Part shown: in pieces, positions 11,132 to 21,333 of the stretch
How positions within the stretch are numbered: the stretch's first letter is position 1
How the letters are laid out: every line of letters begins with the position of its first letter
NCBI GenBank assembly: GCA_029721435.1
Contig: CM056583.1
Location: 50,695,620 to 50,759,619 of the forward strand
DNA length: 64,000 bases
Source: Gymnothorax reevesii
Lineage: Eukaryota; Chordata; Actinopteri; Anguilliformes; Muraenidae
Direction: 5' to 3'
The notes under the pieces: generated by a model
Databases searched by the model: none
The model's input: the letters and a program-made list of their open reading frames with translations, nothing else
Told to the model about the DNA's origin: nothing
Translations under genes and position numbers: made by a program

Positions 11132-12641
11132 TACTCAGCAACAAAAGTTTCTGTGACACCAATATTGTTAATTATTTTTCATAACGCAATTATGAAATTG
11201 TCATACATGGTGATATCAGACTGAAACAGTACACGTAAACACAACATTGAAATGGAAATCATGAAAATGCGAGAAAATGACTTTGCACGTGAAAATGTGC
11301 GTAAATCATGCTTATGGATGGCAATAAAAGAGGAGAATTTTTGGAATGTTCACATTGTGCCTGATGAACGACGGAAGCATCACTTATCGAAAACACAGCC
11401 ATTTCGGATCAGGAACTCTACCCTCTAAATGCCAAGACTGTCTGAAAATGATCGGTGGAGGGCCATTGGGATGATTGAATCCGGAACCTCGCAGAGGGAA
11501 GTTGCTCATCGCCTGAATGTCCACCGAAACACCATTTGGAACTTATGGCAGCGTCATCAGCAGACAAGACATGTCAGAGACCGTCCTCGCAGCGGCCGTC
11601 CACGAGTAACCACTCCCAGACAGGACAACTGGATTCGAACAACCCATCTCCGAAATCGATTCCAACCTGCAACCATAACTGCAAGAACGATACCTGGTTT
11701 GAGGCGACTGTCTGCACAGACAATCCGTCGCCATCTCCGTCATTTTGGCATTGTCCCACGTCGGCCAGCAAGACGTCCAATACTCACAGTACAACACCGA
11801 CGACTGCGTCTACAGTGGGCACAACAACATCGACGGTGGATCCAACGTCAGTGGGATCTTGTACTCTTCACTGATGAATCAAGATTCATGCTTAACCGAT
11901 GTGATGGTCGTTTACGTGTATACCGTCGACGTGGAGAACGTTATGCCAACAACTGTGTTCAGGAATTTGATCGTTTTGGAGGTGGTAGTGTCATGATTTG
12001 GGGAGGGATCACGGCTAGAAACAGAACAGATTTGCTTGTTATTGATGGAAATCTGACAGGTCAAAGATATCGCGATGAAGTGCTACGGCCATTGGTGGTA
12101 CCGTTTTTGATGCAACATGGTCCCGGAATAACGCTGCAACATGATAACGCCAGACCACACGTGGCAAGGATTGTACAGCAGTATCTGATGCAAAAACATG
12201 TCAATGTCCTGCCATGGCCAGCCAGATCCCCAGACAAGTCCCCAATCGAGCATCTTTGGGACGAGATGGATCGACGTTTGCGGCGGTTGGATAACCTGCC
12301 AGCTACACTCCAGGAATTGCGACAACGTCTACGTCAGATTTGGAATGACATCCCACAGCAATTTCTGGCACATCTGATTCGGTCCATGCGCCGGAGATGC
12401 GTTGCTTGCATCATGGCACGAGGAAGTCACACCCGGTATTGAAGTGTGAAGGTCACAATTGGTTAGACGTCAGACAAGTGCTTCATGACGCATGAAAATG
12501 ACATTTTTCGTTTTGAGTGACGTTGGCACTGAAAAGTCAGTGTTTCTCCTGTTAAATTAACATATTGATTGCATTGAGATCTTTGCGTGTCATTTATAAC
12601 ATACACATAAATGGTGTCACAGAAACTTTTGTTGCTGAGTA
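11132..12641 (+). mobile_element. Complete Tc1/mariner transposon with intact transposase
   Basis: The first and last 30 bp are perfect inverted repeats beginning TACTCAGCAACAAAAGTTTC. A TA dinucleotide flanks each end (11130-11131 and 12642-12643), the expected target duplication. The 1,510-bp interior is one uninterrupted transposase gene plus short flanks. Nothing visible disables it. Confidence 0.9.
11429..12442 (+). CDS. Tc1-type DD34E transposase, 337 aa, apparently intact
   Basis: Full-length frame from ATG to TGA; 337 residues is the usual Tc1 length. The N-terminus has paired helix-turn-helix DNA-binding segments (MIESGTSQREVAHRLNVHRN and a second around LRRLSAQTIRRHLRHFGI) joined by an AT-hook-like RDRPRSGRPRV. 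The catalytic triad is visible: Asp in VLFTDESRF, Asp in LQHDNARPH, and Glu in SPIEHLWDE, with 34 residues between the last two. It would cut and paste its own element at TA sites. The start is the first in-frame ATG, about 300 bp inside the terminal repeat. Confidence 0.92.
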   Translation: MPRLSENDRWRAIGMIESGTSQREVAHRLNVHRNTIWNLWQRHQQTRHVRDRPRSGRPRVTTPRQDNWIRTTHLRNRFQPATITARTIPGLRRLSAQTIRRHLRHFGIVPRRPARRPILTVQHRRLRLQWAQQHRRWIQRQWDLVLFTDESRFMLNRCDGRLRVYRRRGERYANNCVQEFDRFGGGSVMIWGGITARNRTDLLVIDGNLTGQRYRDEVLRPLVVPFLMQHGPGITLQHDNARPHVARIVQQYLMQKHVNVLPWPARSPDKSPIEHLWDEMDRRLRRLDNLPATLQELRQRLRQIWNDIPQQFLAHLIRSMRRRCVACIMARGSHTRY

Positions 12642-13501
12642 TACTTTACTGCATGCCTGCACTCCCGCTGCCACTTCTGGACATCTTGGACAAAAACTAA
12701 CCGGGGCAGGGTGGGGTTACTGTATTCATTCTCTGGCTAGTTGGCTGGAGAACGAACTAACGTTACTTTGTGTTGACATATTATGTTATATGAAATAATA
12801 TTAGAATTTCATCACCTTAGAAAATAGACCACAGACTCCCAAGACATTATCATCCTAATTTTTCGATAAAAAAATCTCCAGTCAGAAGCGCGGCCAATGG
12901 ATCAAGTTCTGTGACTCGAATGAGCCTAGGTAGTATAACGGTCCACAGACGACTAGAAAAGTCCAAGGGTTAGTGGCCAGGCTAGATGAGCTGTAGTAAC
13001 CCCCCTCCCTCAGACATCCAGGCTAGACTCATGGTTAGCAGGGCTTGCCGTTCCTACTCTACAGTCCGAAGCCGCGTTGGCCTGTGCTCAGTGTTGCCAA
13101 CTCCTCGCACATACCGTGAAGACTGTATTTTTTCAGCGACTTTTAACTTGTTTGGTAAGGCAAGCAAATTTCTCTCCCACTTGTCCGACAGTAAAATCTA
13201 CTTTGTCGACAAGCGTTAATGTCGAGCCCTGCTCATACTTGTTTTTCTCATTCATGGTTTTCTTTACTAGATACAGGCCAATAACTTGCTCATTCTGAAA
13301 TACTGTAACATCTTTTCCACCATCAATGGATGTGTCTTCCAACGTGATTTTATAAGAAATGAGTAGCAATGCGCTTCATCAGTCAGGATTAAAATGATTA
13401 TTGCCAGCTGAAACATATTAATAACCGCAATAATGATCCAATAATAGAATTTGTTCATTTATTTCCAAACAGTGACCTTTTTTTTTGGACGGGCAGTGTA
13501 T
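12642..13501. other. No gene recognised
   Basis: Presumed MOB3B intron DNA between the Tc1 element and the inverted duplication. Only short frames without recognisable domains. Confidence 0.5.
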
Positions 13502-13719
13502 TTGGAGTGAAAAGCCCACAAAAATGTCAGTGACCCTACATCACAGCAGAACCTCGGAAAGGGCCAGAACGTCACAAAATGACAGCACCCAGGACCCGCC
13601 CTAAACTCAAGGAATTCAGTAAAAAAATTTTTGTAATCCAACGATCTGGAGAATTACATTATGCTTTTACGAAGGTGTAACAGGTTAAGTTTTGCGATCA
13701 CACCTTTGGTGCACTTTAA

Positions 13720-15682
13720 CCCCTTTGTGCAGAAGCCAAATTTGGCTATTTATGGGTTACCCACTTTAATGCTGTATAATTCAAGATTTAAGCTTCACAA
13801 AGAGGAATAATGTGGCTCAATTCAGGAAAGACACTTACAGCATTTAGAATTACATTGTATTTCAGTTTATTTTCATGATTTTGGTCGAGAAAATGAGCAG
13901 CAAACATAAAAAATCTTCATGAGAATTCACCATTGAAATTGCAAAAAAAATAATTCTGACGATTGAAAAACTGCTGGGGCTTAAAACTATACATTTATGG
14001 TATCATAAACTCCTTGAGCACAAGTAGAATTCATCTTCAAAATTACATTCTAGATTACCTACATGCTATTAGCCAAATTATACAGCTACCCAAGTGTCTC
14101 CCCAAAGTCTCAAAATGATTTGCTGTCAAATCATTAAAAAAATCATGTATTTAACACAATTAAAGCTTTAAGGCATGAAATTTAATATGAACGAATGATT
14201 TTCTGGTTGAGTTTAGTATGAATTTATCAATATCAGTGCAGTTGAATACCAATGGTCACCAGTAACCTCTCCAAATATGAACGTGCCTTTTCTCCATAAT
14301 AAAGTTTAGAGTTTTGGCCATTTTTCTTCAAAGCCAGCACAAACACGCATTAAATAAACTGCTAATTAAACGGTCAGAACATTCACCCTGTAATGAAAGC
14401 TACCAGTCCCCTCTTCGAAGCTCACGAACCCATTTCAACACTTATAAGGAGCAAGTACACCTCACTAACACAGTAATATCTGAATTCTGAAATATACCTT
14501 ATTTTAACTGAACAGACAATCCACTTTCAGGGAATATCAAATCCATTGCGTCTCCCGATTCAAAAGAAACGTGCAATGAACGTACCGGGGGTCCACACCA
14601 AAATGCACGGGCAGTTCGCGTTTTAAACAGGAAAAAAACCTCGACATTCGACTTAGTTGAGTACATATACATTCCGAAACAGAAAAAAAAAAAAAAAAAA
14701 AAAATAGCAGCCTGACCTTTTTCGTGAATCCCTCCTCCAGAGACATTGACTGTATAAAATAGAGAGCGATGTATCCAGTAACAAGAACCCTCCGGTCCTG
14801 TTTCATTCGAAATAATTCCAATAGAGCATATCGTTCTCATTTAAATCCTGTAATGTAACTGAACACTTCAAGGCCAGTTTTGCGAACCGATTTTCTATAA
14901 ATCCCGTCTATTTTAGCCGCGTAATGTGCATAACGTAGACAGGATACAACAGCGCATGCTGATACGCATTGGTTTGTATGCTCTGTGTTTGTCCAATCAA
15001 TGTGTTTCACTTACTCTAAAATGTTTAAACACTCGGGAATTGGATAAGAAACGAGCCATTCAATACATTGTTATCAGGGAAACTTCAGGAGGCCATGAAG
15101 TGTAACTCTACAATTACGCAGAAGAGCTTGAGTGTATGGTTGAGTGATTGGCTATCAACGCCAGTACTCGGGTGCATATAAGGAAGCGCTGGATTTGTCA
15201 ATGAAGGAATCTACGCGTAAATCCACGGTAGGGAACTACAATTTTTTTTGTATGGGACAACTGTAATAGGCAATAGAATGTGAGAGAATTAATACCATGT
15301 CGATTTTTTTGCCTCAGAAAACTGATTTTTATGAACTACTAAATGGAATACTGTTAGCTCACTGTGGCTAAACTGGTTGCTACAAAGGATAACGATTTTT
15401 TCTGTGTCAAGATATCGTTTTTTCAAACTGCTGAATCGACACTATGGGCAAGGATACTGACCAGTTTGCACATCAGGCTTAGCTGAGGAGTTTAATTCAT
15501 GCAGCTCTCGAAAAACAGGGAGTGGAGTGAACTTCACCGTATTCAGAACCGCGTTCGAGGTCTGCTTGCTTGTGAACATTCAATAACTGATCCGGGGGTG
15601 CTATCTAGTGATCGAGTACAGTAACAGCGTACTTCCAATTTGCAGGTCTATAGACGCGGGCATCTACATCTGCAGAAAGGGG
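13720..15682. mobile_element. piggyBac-like element, 1.96 kb, non-autonomous
   Basis: Termini are inverted: CCCCTTTGTGCAGAAG at the left and CCCCTTTCTGCAGATG (reverse strand) at the right. TTAA lies at 13716-13719 and CTAA (one change) at 15683-15686. The undisturbed inverted copy at 21115 reads straight through with a single TTTAAA, proving the insertion. No transposase frame is present. A 23-bp A-tract lies near 14681-14703. A second copy of the right end is at 4904-4963. Confidence 0.85.
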
Positions 15683-15692
15683 CTAAACATAC

Positions 15693-15698
15693 TTTATT
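15693..15698 (-). promoter_or_regulatory. Polyadenylation signal AATAAA of the ZC3H11A-like gene
   Basis: AATAAA on the - strand about 130 bp after the stop codon. The TTAA insertion begins about 7-10 bp further downstream, between this hexamer and where the cleavage site would normally fall. Confidence 0.65.
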
Positions 15699-15828
15699 TC
15701 AAAGTGAACACACATTAATTCTCCACAAGCAAGTCTTCCTAAAATGGGAGTTCTCCCAAGTTCACAAAATCACTTCCAATGTGTCAAGGAACACATGGAA
15801 GGATCTCTTATGCTCCAGAGTTGGCCTC

Positions 15829-16424
15829 CTAGCTGTTGTTGATCGTGGCCATCAGCTCCACGATGTAGTCGTCTAGACCCATCAAAGGGTCCAGCTCCAT
15901 CTCCCTATCCATTGGATTGCCAGCGAACTCATTCATCAGTTCATCAAGCTCGTCAAGAGGGGCGGAGCTAGAGGCGTGAGGCGTCGCTGTGCTGTGGCGG
16001 CTCCTCTCACCAGTGTCTGTGTTCCTCTTGATGCGCAGTATCCTCCTCACCTGCGGAGCAGAGGGAGGAGCAGAGGGAGGAGGTGGCGTCTCTTCAGCCT
16101 TCACCTCCTGTGCTTTGGCTTGTGTCCGAGCCGCCTTCTCCCGGAGGATCTCCTCCAACGTCTTCACTCGGATCTCGCTGGGCTGAATGGCGGCCTTCTT
16201 GGCTGGGACCTCCCACTGACGAGGCACCTTGCTCATCCCCTTGACCTCCTCCACCCCTCCTCTGGCCAGCTTCCTTTTCCTCTGCAGCTGGACTGTAGTG
16301 CCACGTGTGCCGTCCTCGTGTGCCGGGCCCCGTCCCTCGGACCTGGCCGCCTTCTCCTGTCGTATCTCCTCCAGCGTTTTGATGCGGATCTGACCCACTG
16401 CCTGCGTCTGCTCTCCTGCTGGGG
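15829..16424 (-). CDS. Last exon of the ZC3H11A-like gene
   Basis: Preceded by the acceptor GGATTTCTCAG; begins in phase 1 and adds 197 codons plus TAG. The reading frame is fully open and matched by the inverted copy at 20380-20976, which differs by GCC/GCT (silent) and CAG/CAT (Gln/His). Confidence 0.8.
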
Positions 16425-18653
16425 CTGAGAAATCCACAGAGGGGTCAGTCTCACATTCCCAAGGACATTATTACAACTAGTCACAACTGTAATCTCCAGA
16501 GTAAACTAACCAAAATCACATCAGCCCTTATAGCCAAGACAAGACCAAAAACCACTGAGTGGAGAAAACAACTTGATCAAAAATGGCGTTTTCGCCGACA
16601 ACACAATACAATTAGCAAAACTAGTACAAGAAAAATAAAGTGCTCTGGATCCATTTCCTTTACAAGTACAGCAAGCAACATTGCCCTCAAATTCTTTTAA
16701 CCTCATACTGAGACTCAAAGCACGTTTGGTGATGAGGGAGAATCTCAGTCAAGCCCTCTCAAATACCGAAATAATCAGGCTGCAACTATATACATTTTTA
16801 AAGTTGCCTGCCTTTGGGTCAGTCAGATATTACCACAAACACGAAAGCATAGAGTTGCTAAAATAGGTTTATTTTACATCGTTCAATGCTGAAATACTCA
16901 GCAGTATTTGATGAGGCAGCTAATCTTTTGCAAAAACATAGTCCTTGTGCAGTGATTACAGATATCACCAAATTCAGGACATTTGCCCTTGCATAATAAA
17001 TGAACCCAGTTTTACTTAGTTATTTGGTTAATTACCGACTGTACACTGTCGCCAGTACCACACGTGACGCTTCAAACTAGTGGTACCCATATCAAGTTTT
17101 AAACCTTGAGATATTTGAGAACTATTTTAACAGTTGAAAATAATTCCTTGGTTGGTCTTATTAGATACCCAAATCACAAAGGAGTTTTAGCTCTTCATAC
17201 AAGCTGACACAGTCCACATATAAACACACCACACTGTGTATTCAGCCTCAGTTGTACCTTTTCTTTTGAAGTTCTGCTTGACAGGAAGGGCTGCCTTTCT
17301 CTCCCTGAATCGTGCAGCATGTCTTTTGATTGGCTCCTCATTCTGCAGCCAGGCATCTGCATAGAACCATTGGAGCATTATTCGCAATAAACCTCAACCT
17401 TTAACCTCTAAACCCAAACAGCCTTGAAAAAAACCTGCAGCACAGAAATCAATAGACAGACTTATTACTTCCCCAAATGGATCAGTGCCGCCAAGTCTTA
17501 CACACTCCATGTACGATTCCATTTAATGCATGTGCTAGTGAGACTATACATCACCGACCAAAATGTGATGCATTTAAATTCAGACTGTATCACCTTGTAC
17601 GGGCACACACCACTGCATACCCAGCTGCATACTGACCCAGTGCTAAGACATTTCTTTTTTTTTTTTTTTTTTTTTTATAAATTTGGCATCTCCAATCCCA
17701 CCCGAATTTGGAATGCCCAATTGGGGAACTATGTACAAAGCTTGCTCGTATGCGACCCCTTGCTGCCAACTCAGGATAGTGAAGACAGTTCACGGCTCTC
17801 CTCCGAAGCACGTGCCTGTCAGCCACTGATTCTTATACACTCGCTGGTTGAATCTTCGCAAGTTCAGAGCGAGGGCGGAGGATACCCGGACATGAACCAA
17901 GCCGGAGTCTTCCTGACGAGCGCCCGTCTGGCCAACAGGAGGCGCTGGAGCAACGAACAAAGCTGTTATCGAATACCCAAATCCGGCAGTCCCTTCCCAA
18001 TTTGTAACCCTGTAGCGCGATAGCCAATTGTGCGCTACTCTGAAAAAGCTGCCGACCCCTGCCGGTGGGTACGCCGAGGCTCGAACCCGCGACGTGGTGA
18101 TCACCTCTGCACTGCAGCGCAGTGCCTTAACCGTGTGAGCCACCCGGCAGCCGCTAAGACATTTCTAACACCCCTGGATTCATTTAAGTGCATACCTTGG
18201 GTGATGGTTATGCGCTGGGGCTGTATGAAAAACCTCCAGATGTCTTTCTTCTGGCTAGAGTCTTTGTAGGGCTGATTTTGGGTAGACATCCCTCCAGAGC
18301 GGTGCAACAGGCAGGCAGCAGTCTGACCTTAATGAAGGAAGCAACTGTTAACATGGCTCTCAATTCACCACCATTTTATCCCAACGAGTCAGAGAGTTAC
18401 AAATAGACAATAAGCTGGTCGGAGTTCCCCAAACAAAAAGCACATCAGGGTAACAATAAATAAATAATGCACTTGCAATATTTTACCCTTATTATCATTA
18501 TTATCACTAAAGAAGAAAAATATACCATTTATTGTAGAACTGAACAATTTACCGCATTTGCGATGTAATCCCCATGTAATACAATTTTAAAATCGCAAAA
18601 GCACGTGAACACACACCTTCACCTGACATTCTGGTGAGAGCAGCAGTCTTCAT
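15829..18653 (-). CDS. ZC3H11A-like C-terminal protein without CCCH fingers (four exons)
   Basis: Proposed coding exons, 5' to 3': 18653-18623, 18291-18196, 17356-17258, 16424-15829, joined in matching phase 1 throughout, giving about 273 residues (262 if translation starts at the ATG in exon 2). The last exon encodes two KTLEEI repeats (IRIKTLEEIRQEKAAR and IRVKTLEEILREKAAR), an RRILRIKRNTDTGE segment and an acidic tail with LDELMNEF, MELDPLMG and DDYIVEL. These resemble the C-terminal half of ZC3H11A, a CCCH zinc-finger protein of the TREX mRNA-export machinery. No CCCH fingers are seen, and the first ~75 residues match nothing I recognise. The gene lies antisense within presumed MOB3B intron. 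Function is unknown; it might compete with or assist ZC3H11A. Confidence 0.65.
16425..17257 (-). other. Intron of the ZC3H11A-like gene
   Basis: Runs from a GTACAA donor to a TTTCTCAG acceptor (both - strand). No exon or structured repeat was recognised within it. Confidence 0.55.
17258..17356 (-). CDS. Third exon of the ZC3H11A-like gene
   Basis: Acceptor TCTATGCAG, donor AAAAG|GTACAA. Encodes a basic segment including NEEPIKRHAARFRERKAAL and VKQNFKRK. Both ends are phase 1 and keep the frame with neighbours. Not recognised outside this gene. Confidence 0.65.
17656..18152 (-). mobile_element. tRNA-derived SINE with 14-bp target duplication
   Basis: A - strand insertion in an intron of the ZC3H11A-like gene. 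It is flanked by the perfect 14-bp repeat GCTAAGACATTTCT (17642-17655 and 18153-18166). On the - strand it starts with a tRNA-like head (box A-like GGTGGCTCACACGGTTAAGG, box B-like GGGTTCGAGCC) and ends in an A-tail (T-run on the + strand at 17656-17676). Confidence 0.88.
18196..18291 (-). CDS. Second exon (possible start exon) of the ZC3H11A-like gene
   Basis: Contains ATG at 18289 followed by MSTQNQPYKDSSQKKDIWRF and FIQPQRITITQ, ending at donor CAAG|GTATGC in phase 1. The upstream acceptor (TCTGGAG|GG) is weak, so translation may begin at this ATG if the exon is the first coding one. Confidence 0.6.
18623..18653 (-). CDS. Possible first coding exon of the ZC3H11A-like gene
   Basis: ATG followed by KTAALTRMS and a GTGAAG donor in phase 1, compatible with the next exon. 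The short length and weak downstream acceptor make this the least certain exon. Confidence 0.35.
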
Positions 18654-19693
18654 GAAGTAAACAACTTGTGAATCAAGGCCCTTTCCAGTCGCACACGGAT
18701 TGTCTCCTAACCGGATATCTTACTCCCTCTGTTTGAAAAGAATAGAAAACGTCTGTCCACAAGACCTCGTTTTACGAACTATTGGTGACTGCAGGAAAAC
18801 GTAAAAATGACCACAACTGCTCGAATCTGCATTTTTAGAGTCCAGTGGCTGAGTACGTCACACAATGTAAAAGTGGACTTTTGTAAAATGTGCTGTGGCG
18901 CCATCGTTTCCCGAAACGTCATAGAGGCGCCAGCTTCTGGTCATTGCGAAACCATGCCGTTCCTCAATACCAAGAATGCTTCGAACGAACTTGCATTCTT
19001 GGGACGAACGTTCTCCCCAGTCATTCTAGGAAGAGTGCACTTCCAAGGCTACGAGCACTCAGAACACTGTGACGATGCGTTTTCGTTGGTATTACGCAAT
19101 ACACCAGCCAATGAGCTGCGACTTCCTCCGCCAACAGCCTTTTTTCCCCAGCAATGTTATCTGTGGGGGAAGAGGGGTCTGTGAGCGTGAGCTAGTTAAG
19201 GTGCTTAGCTACGTTCCGCCGGCTGTTGTGGAGTCTCTCTACCACGAAAACACTGGAGCATATTCAACATAAAACATCGTAAAGCAGCCAATATTCCAAA
19301 TGTACTCTGATAATAGTTCCTCACCTGAAAATTAGCAGAATAGTATTTAGCTAAGAAATAGTGAACGAATACCGACAGATTACATTCATAGTGAATGCAA
19401 AGATGCGAATAAAGGCGGATCGCGTATTTTTGCATCTTTGCATTGACTTCAAATGTGAATCTGTAGTGCGAAAAATTCGTTTCGCGTCCGAGATGTGCGG
19501 CTGCCTTTTGTTGCAATATTCGTTTGAAGGGCTGTAATAAAACGTTAAATGCAACTTTGTCACTTTAATAGAAAAGTGACCTGCGTTCGCATGCTAGCTA
19601 GCTAATTAGCCGTCCCATTGATTTGAACAGACCGCTTACTAAAGCAAATGCTAGCGATTGATAATGGTCACCAGCGAGCTACCTTGGTACCCC
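18654..19693. other. Likely 5' region of the ZC3H11A-like gene; no other gene seen
   Basis: Lies upstream of the proposed first exon. No TATA box or clear promoter element could be fixed, and the open frames are short. Confidence 0.4.
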
Positions 19694-20321
19694 AATGCCC
19701 CGTTCACACATATCGCTACTCGCTCATCGCCCCTAGCTTCTCGCTAAAATTTTACTCGCCGGTAGGAAAATTCTCTGCCGCTGGCTTCGGTTGCCATGGC
19801 TTCCCGATTGTTTACTTCCCACCGCAGAGGTGTCGTAGGGAAACAAGTTGTGGCTTCAGACTTGATGCCCCATTCACACATATCGCTACTCGCACATCTC
19901 TGAGCGAGAACCGTCAATAGAATGTGAACGTGTTCCAGCAGAACGTGGCGAGGACAGGCGAGTCGAGGACTAGCGATGCGATGTGGGTGGGTACGGAGAT
20001 AAAATATTTTTTACTGTCAGCGATGCGAGTGAAGCGAGTTACCAATGGGAATGTATGATGGAGATGATTGACACTTGACGAGAACAGACAGTTCCACAGA
20101 GAGCTGCCGTTTGAACACCACGTCAAGAATATTGGTTCCTACCATCATGTCTGAAGCAAAAACTTATTTCCCGATGACACTTCTGCGGTGGGAAGTAAAG
20201 TATCGGGAAGCCATGGCAACCTACGCTAGCGGCAGAGAATTTTCCTACCGGCGAGTAAAATTTTAGCGAGAAGCTAGGGGCGATGAGCAAGTAAGTTAGC
20301 GATATGTGTGAATGGGGCATT
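19694..20321. repeat. Foldback DNA element next to the inverted exon copy
   Basis: The left 170 bp (starting AATGCCCCGTTCACACATAT) and the right 180 bp are inverted copies, including CTAGCTTCTCGCTAAAATTT and GCCATGGCTTCCCGAT. An internal copy of the terminal motif GCCCCATTCACACATATCGC recurs at about 19866, suggesting a nested or compound element. No clean target duplication was seen. Confidence 0.75.
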
Positions 20322-20358
20322 ACCGTCGCGGGGAATTCATTGACTTAGCAGTGGGTAA

Positions 20359-21333
20359 CCCTCTGTGGAATTCTCAGCCCCAGCAGGAGAGCAGACGCAG
20401 GCAGTGGGTCAGATCCGCATCAAAACGCTGGAGGAGATACGACAGGAGAAGGCGGCCAGGTCCGAGGGACGGGGCCCGGCACACGAGGACGGCACACGTG
20501 GCACTACAGTCCAGCTGCAGAGGAAAAGGAAGCTGGCCAGAGGAGGGGTGGAGGAGGTCAAGGGGATGAGCAAGGTGCCTCGTCAGTGGGAGGTCCCAGC
20601 CAAGAAGGCTGCCATTCATCCCAGCGAGATCCGAGTGAAGACGTTGGAGGAGATCCTCCGGGAGAAGGCGGCTCGGACACAAGCCAAAGCACAGGAGGTG
20701 AAGGCTGAAGAGACGCCACCTCCTCCCTCTGCTCCTCCCTCTGCTCCGCAGGTGAGGAGGATACTGCGCATCAAGAGGAACACAGACACTGGTGAGAGGA
20801 GCCGCCACAGCACAGCGACGCCTCACGCCTCTAGCTCCGCCCCTCTTGACGAGCTTGATGAACTGATGAATGAGTTCGCTGGCAATCCAATGGATAGGGA
20901 GATGGAGCTGGACCCTTTGATGGGTCTAGACGACTACATCGTGGAGCTGATGGCCACGATCAACAACAGCTAGGAGGCCAACTCTGGAGCATAAGAGATC
21001 CTTCCATGTGTTCCTTGACACATTGGAAGTGATTTTGTGAACTTGGGAGAACTCCCATTTTAGGAAGACTTGCTTGTGGAGAATTAATGTGTGTTCACTT
21101 TGAAATAAAGTATGTTTAAAGTGCACCAAAGGTGTGATCGCAAAACTTTACCTGTTACACCTTCGTAAAAGTATAATGTAATTCTCCAGATCGTTGGTTC
21201 ACAAAAATTTTTTTACTGAATTCCTTGAGTTTAGGGTGGGTCCTGGGTGCTGCCATTTTGTGAGGTTCTGGCCCTTTCGGGGGTTCTGCAGTGACGTAGG
21301 GTCACTGAAATTTTTTTGGGCTTTTCACTCCAA
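20359..21333 (+). repeat. Right arm of the inverted duplication, uninterrupted
   Basis: Reverse-oriented copy of the left arm without the TTAA insertion. It keeps about 20 bp of intron before the exon and about 215 bp of genomic flank after the AATAAA, with no poly-A tail. It therefore arose by DNA-level duplication, not reverse transcription. Confidence 0.9.
20380..20976 (+). pseudogene. Duplicated last exon of the ZC3H11A-like gene
   Basis: Open frame equivalent to the last exon at 15829-16424, including both KTLEEI repeats and the acidic tail, with one residue change in the exon (Gln to His before PSEIRVKTLEE). The acceptor AATTCTCAG is preserved, but no upstream exons on this strand were found and the frame lacks an ATG at its beginning. 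It could serve as an alternative exon for an unseen + strand transcript, including MOB3B; more likely it is a dead partial duplicate. Confidence 0.7.

Larger units (their letters stand above)
13502..16444 (-). repeat. Left arm of a large inverted duplication
   Basis: After removing the 1.96-kb TTAA insertion (13720-15682), this arm is about 976 bp. It matches 20359-21333 (975 bp) in reverse orientation. It covers the last ~20 bp of an intron, the last exon and 3'UTR of the ZC3H11A-like gene, and about 215 bp of 3' flank. Exon and 3'UTR differ at about 2 positions; the flank differs at about 13 of 214. Confidence 0.9.

Noticed and set aside
15976..16428. 150-residue + strand frame (and its twin at 20374-20826)
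   Set aside because: Antisense shadow of the ZC3H11A-like exon; open only because of that exon's composition.
17590..18143. Frames across the SINE at 17656-18152
   Set aside because: They arise from the SINE body and its T-run; the 14-bp target duplication identifies the segment as a retroposon.
20359..21333. Processed retrocopy explanation for the duplicated exon
   Set aside because: It includes intron bases before the exon and genomic flank after AATAAA, and has no poly-A tail or upstream exon sequence.
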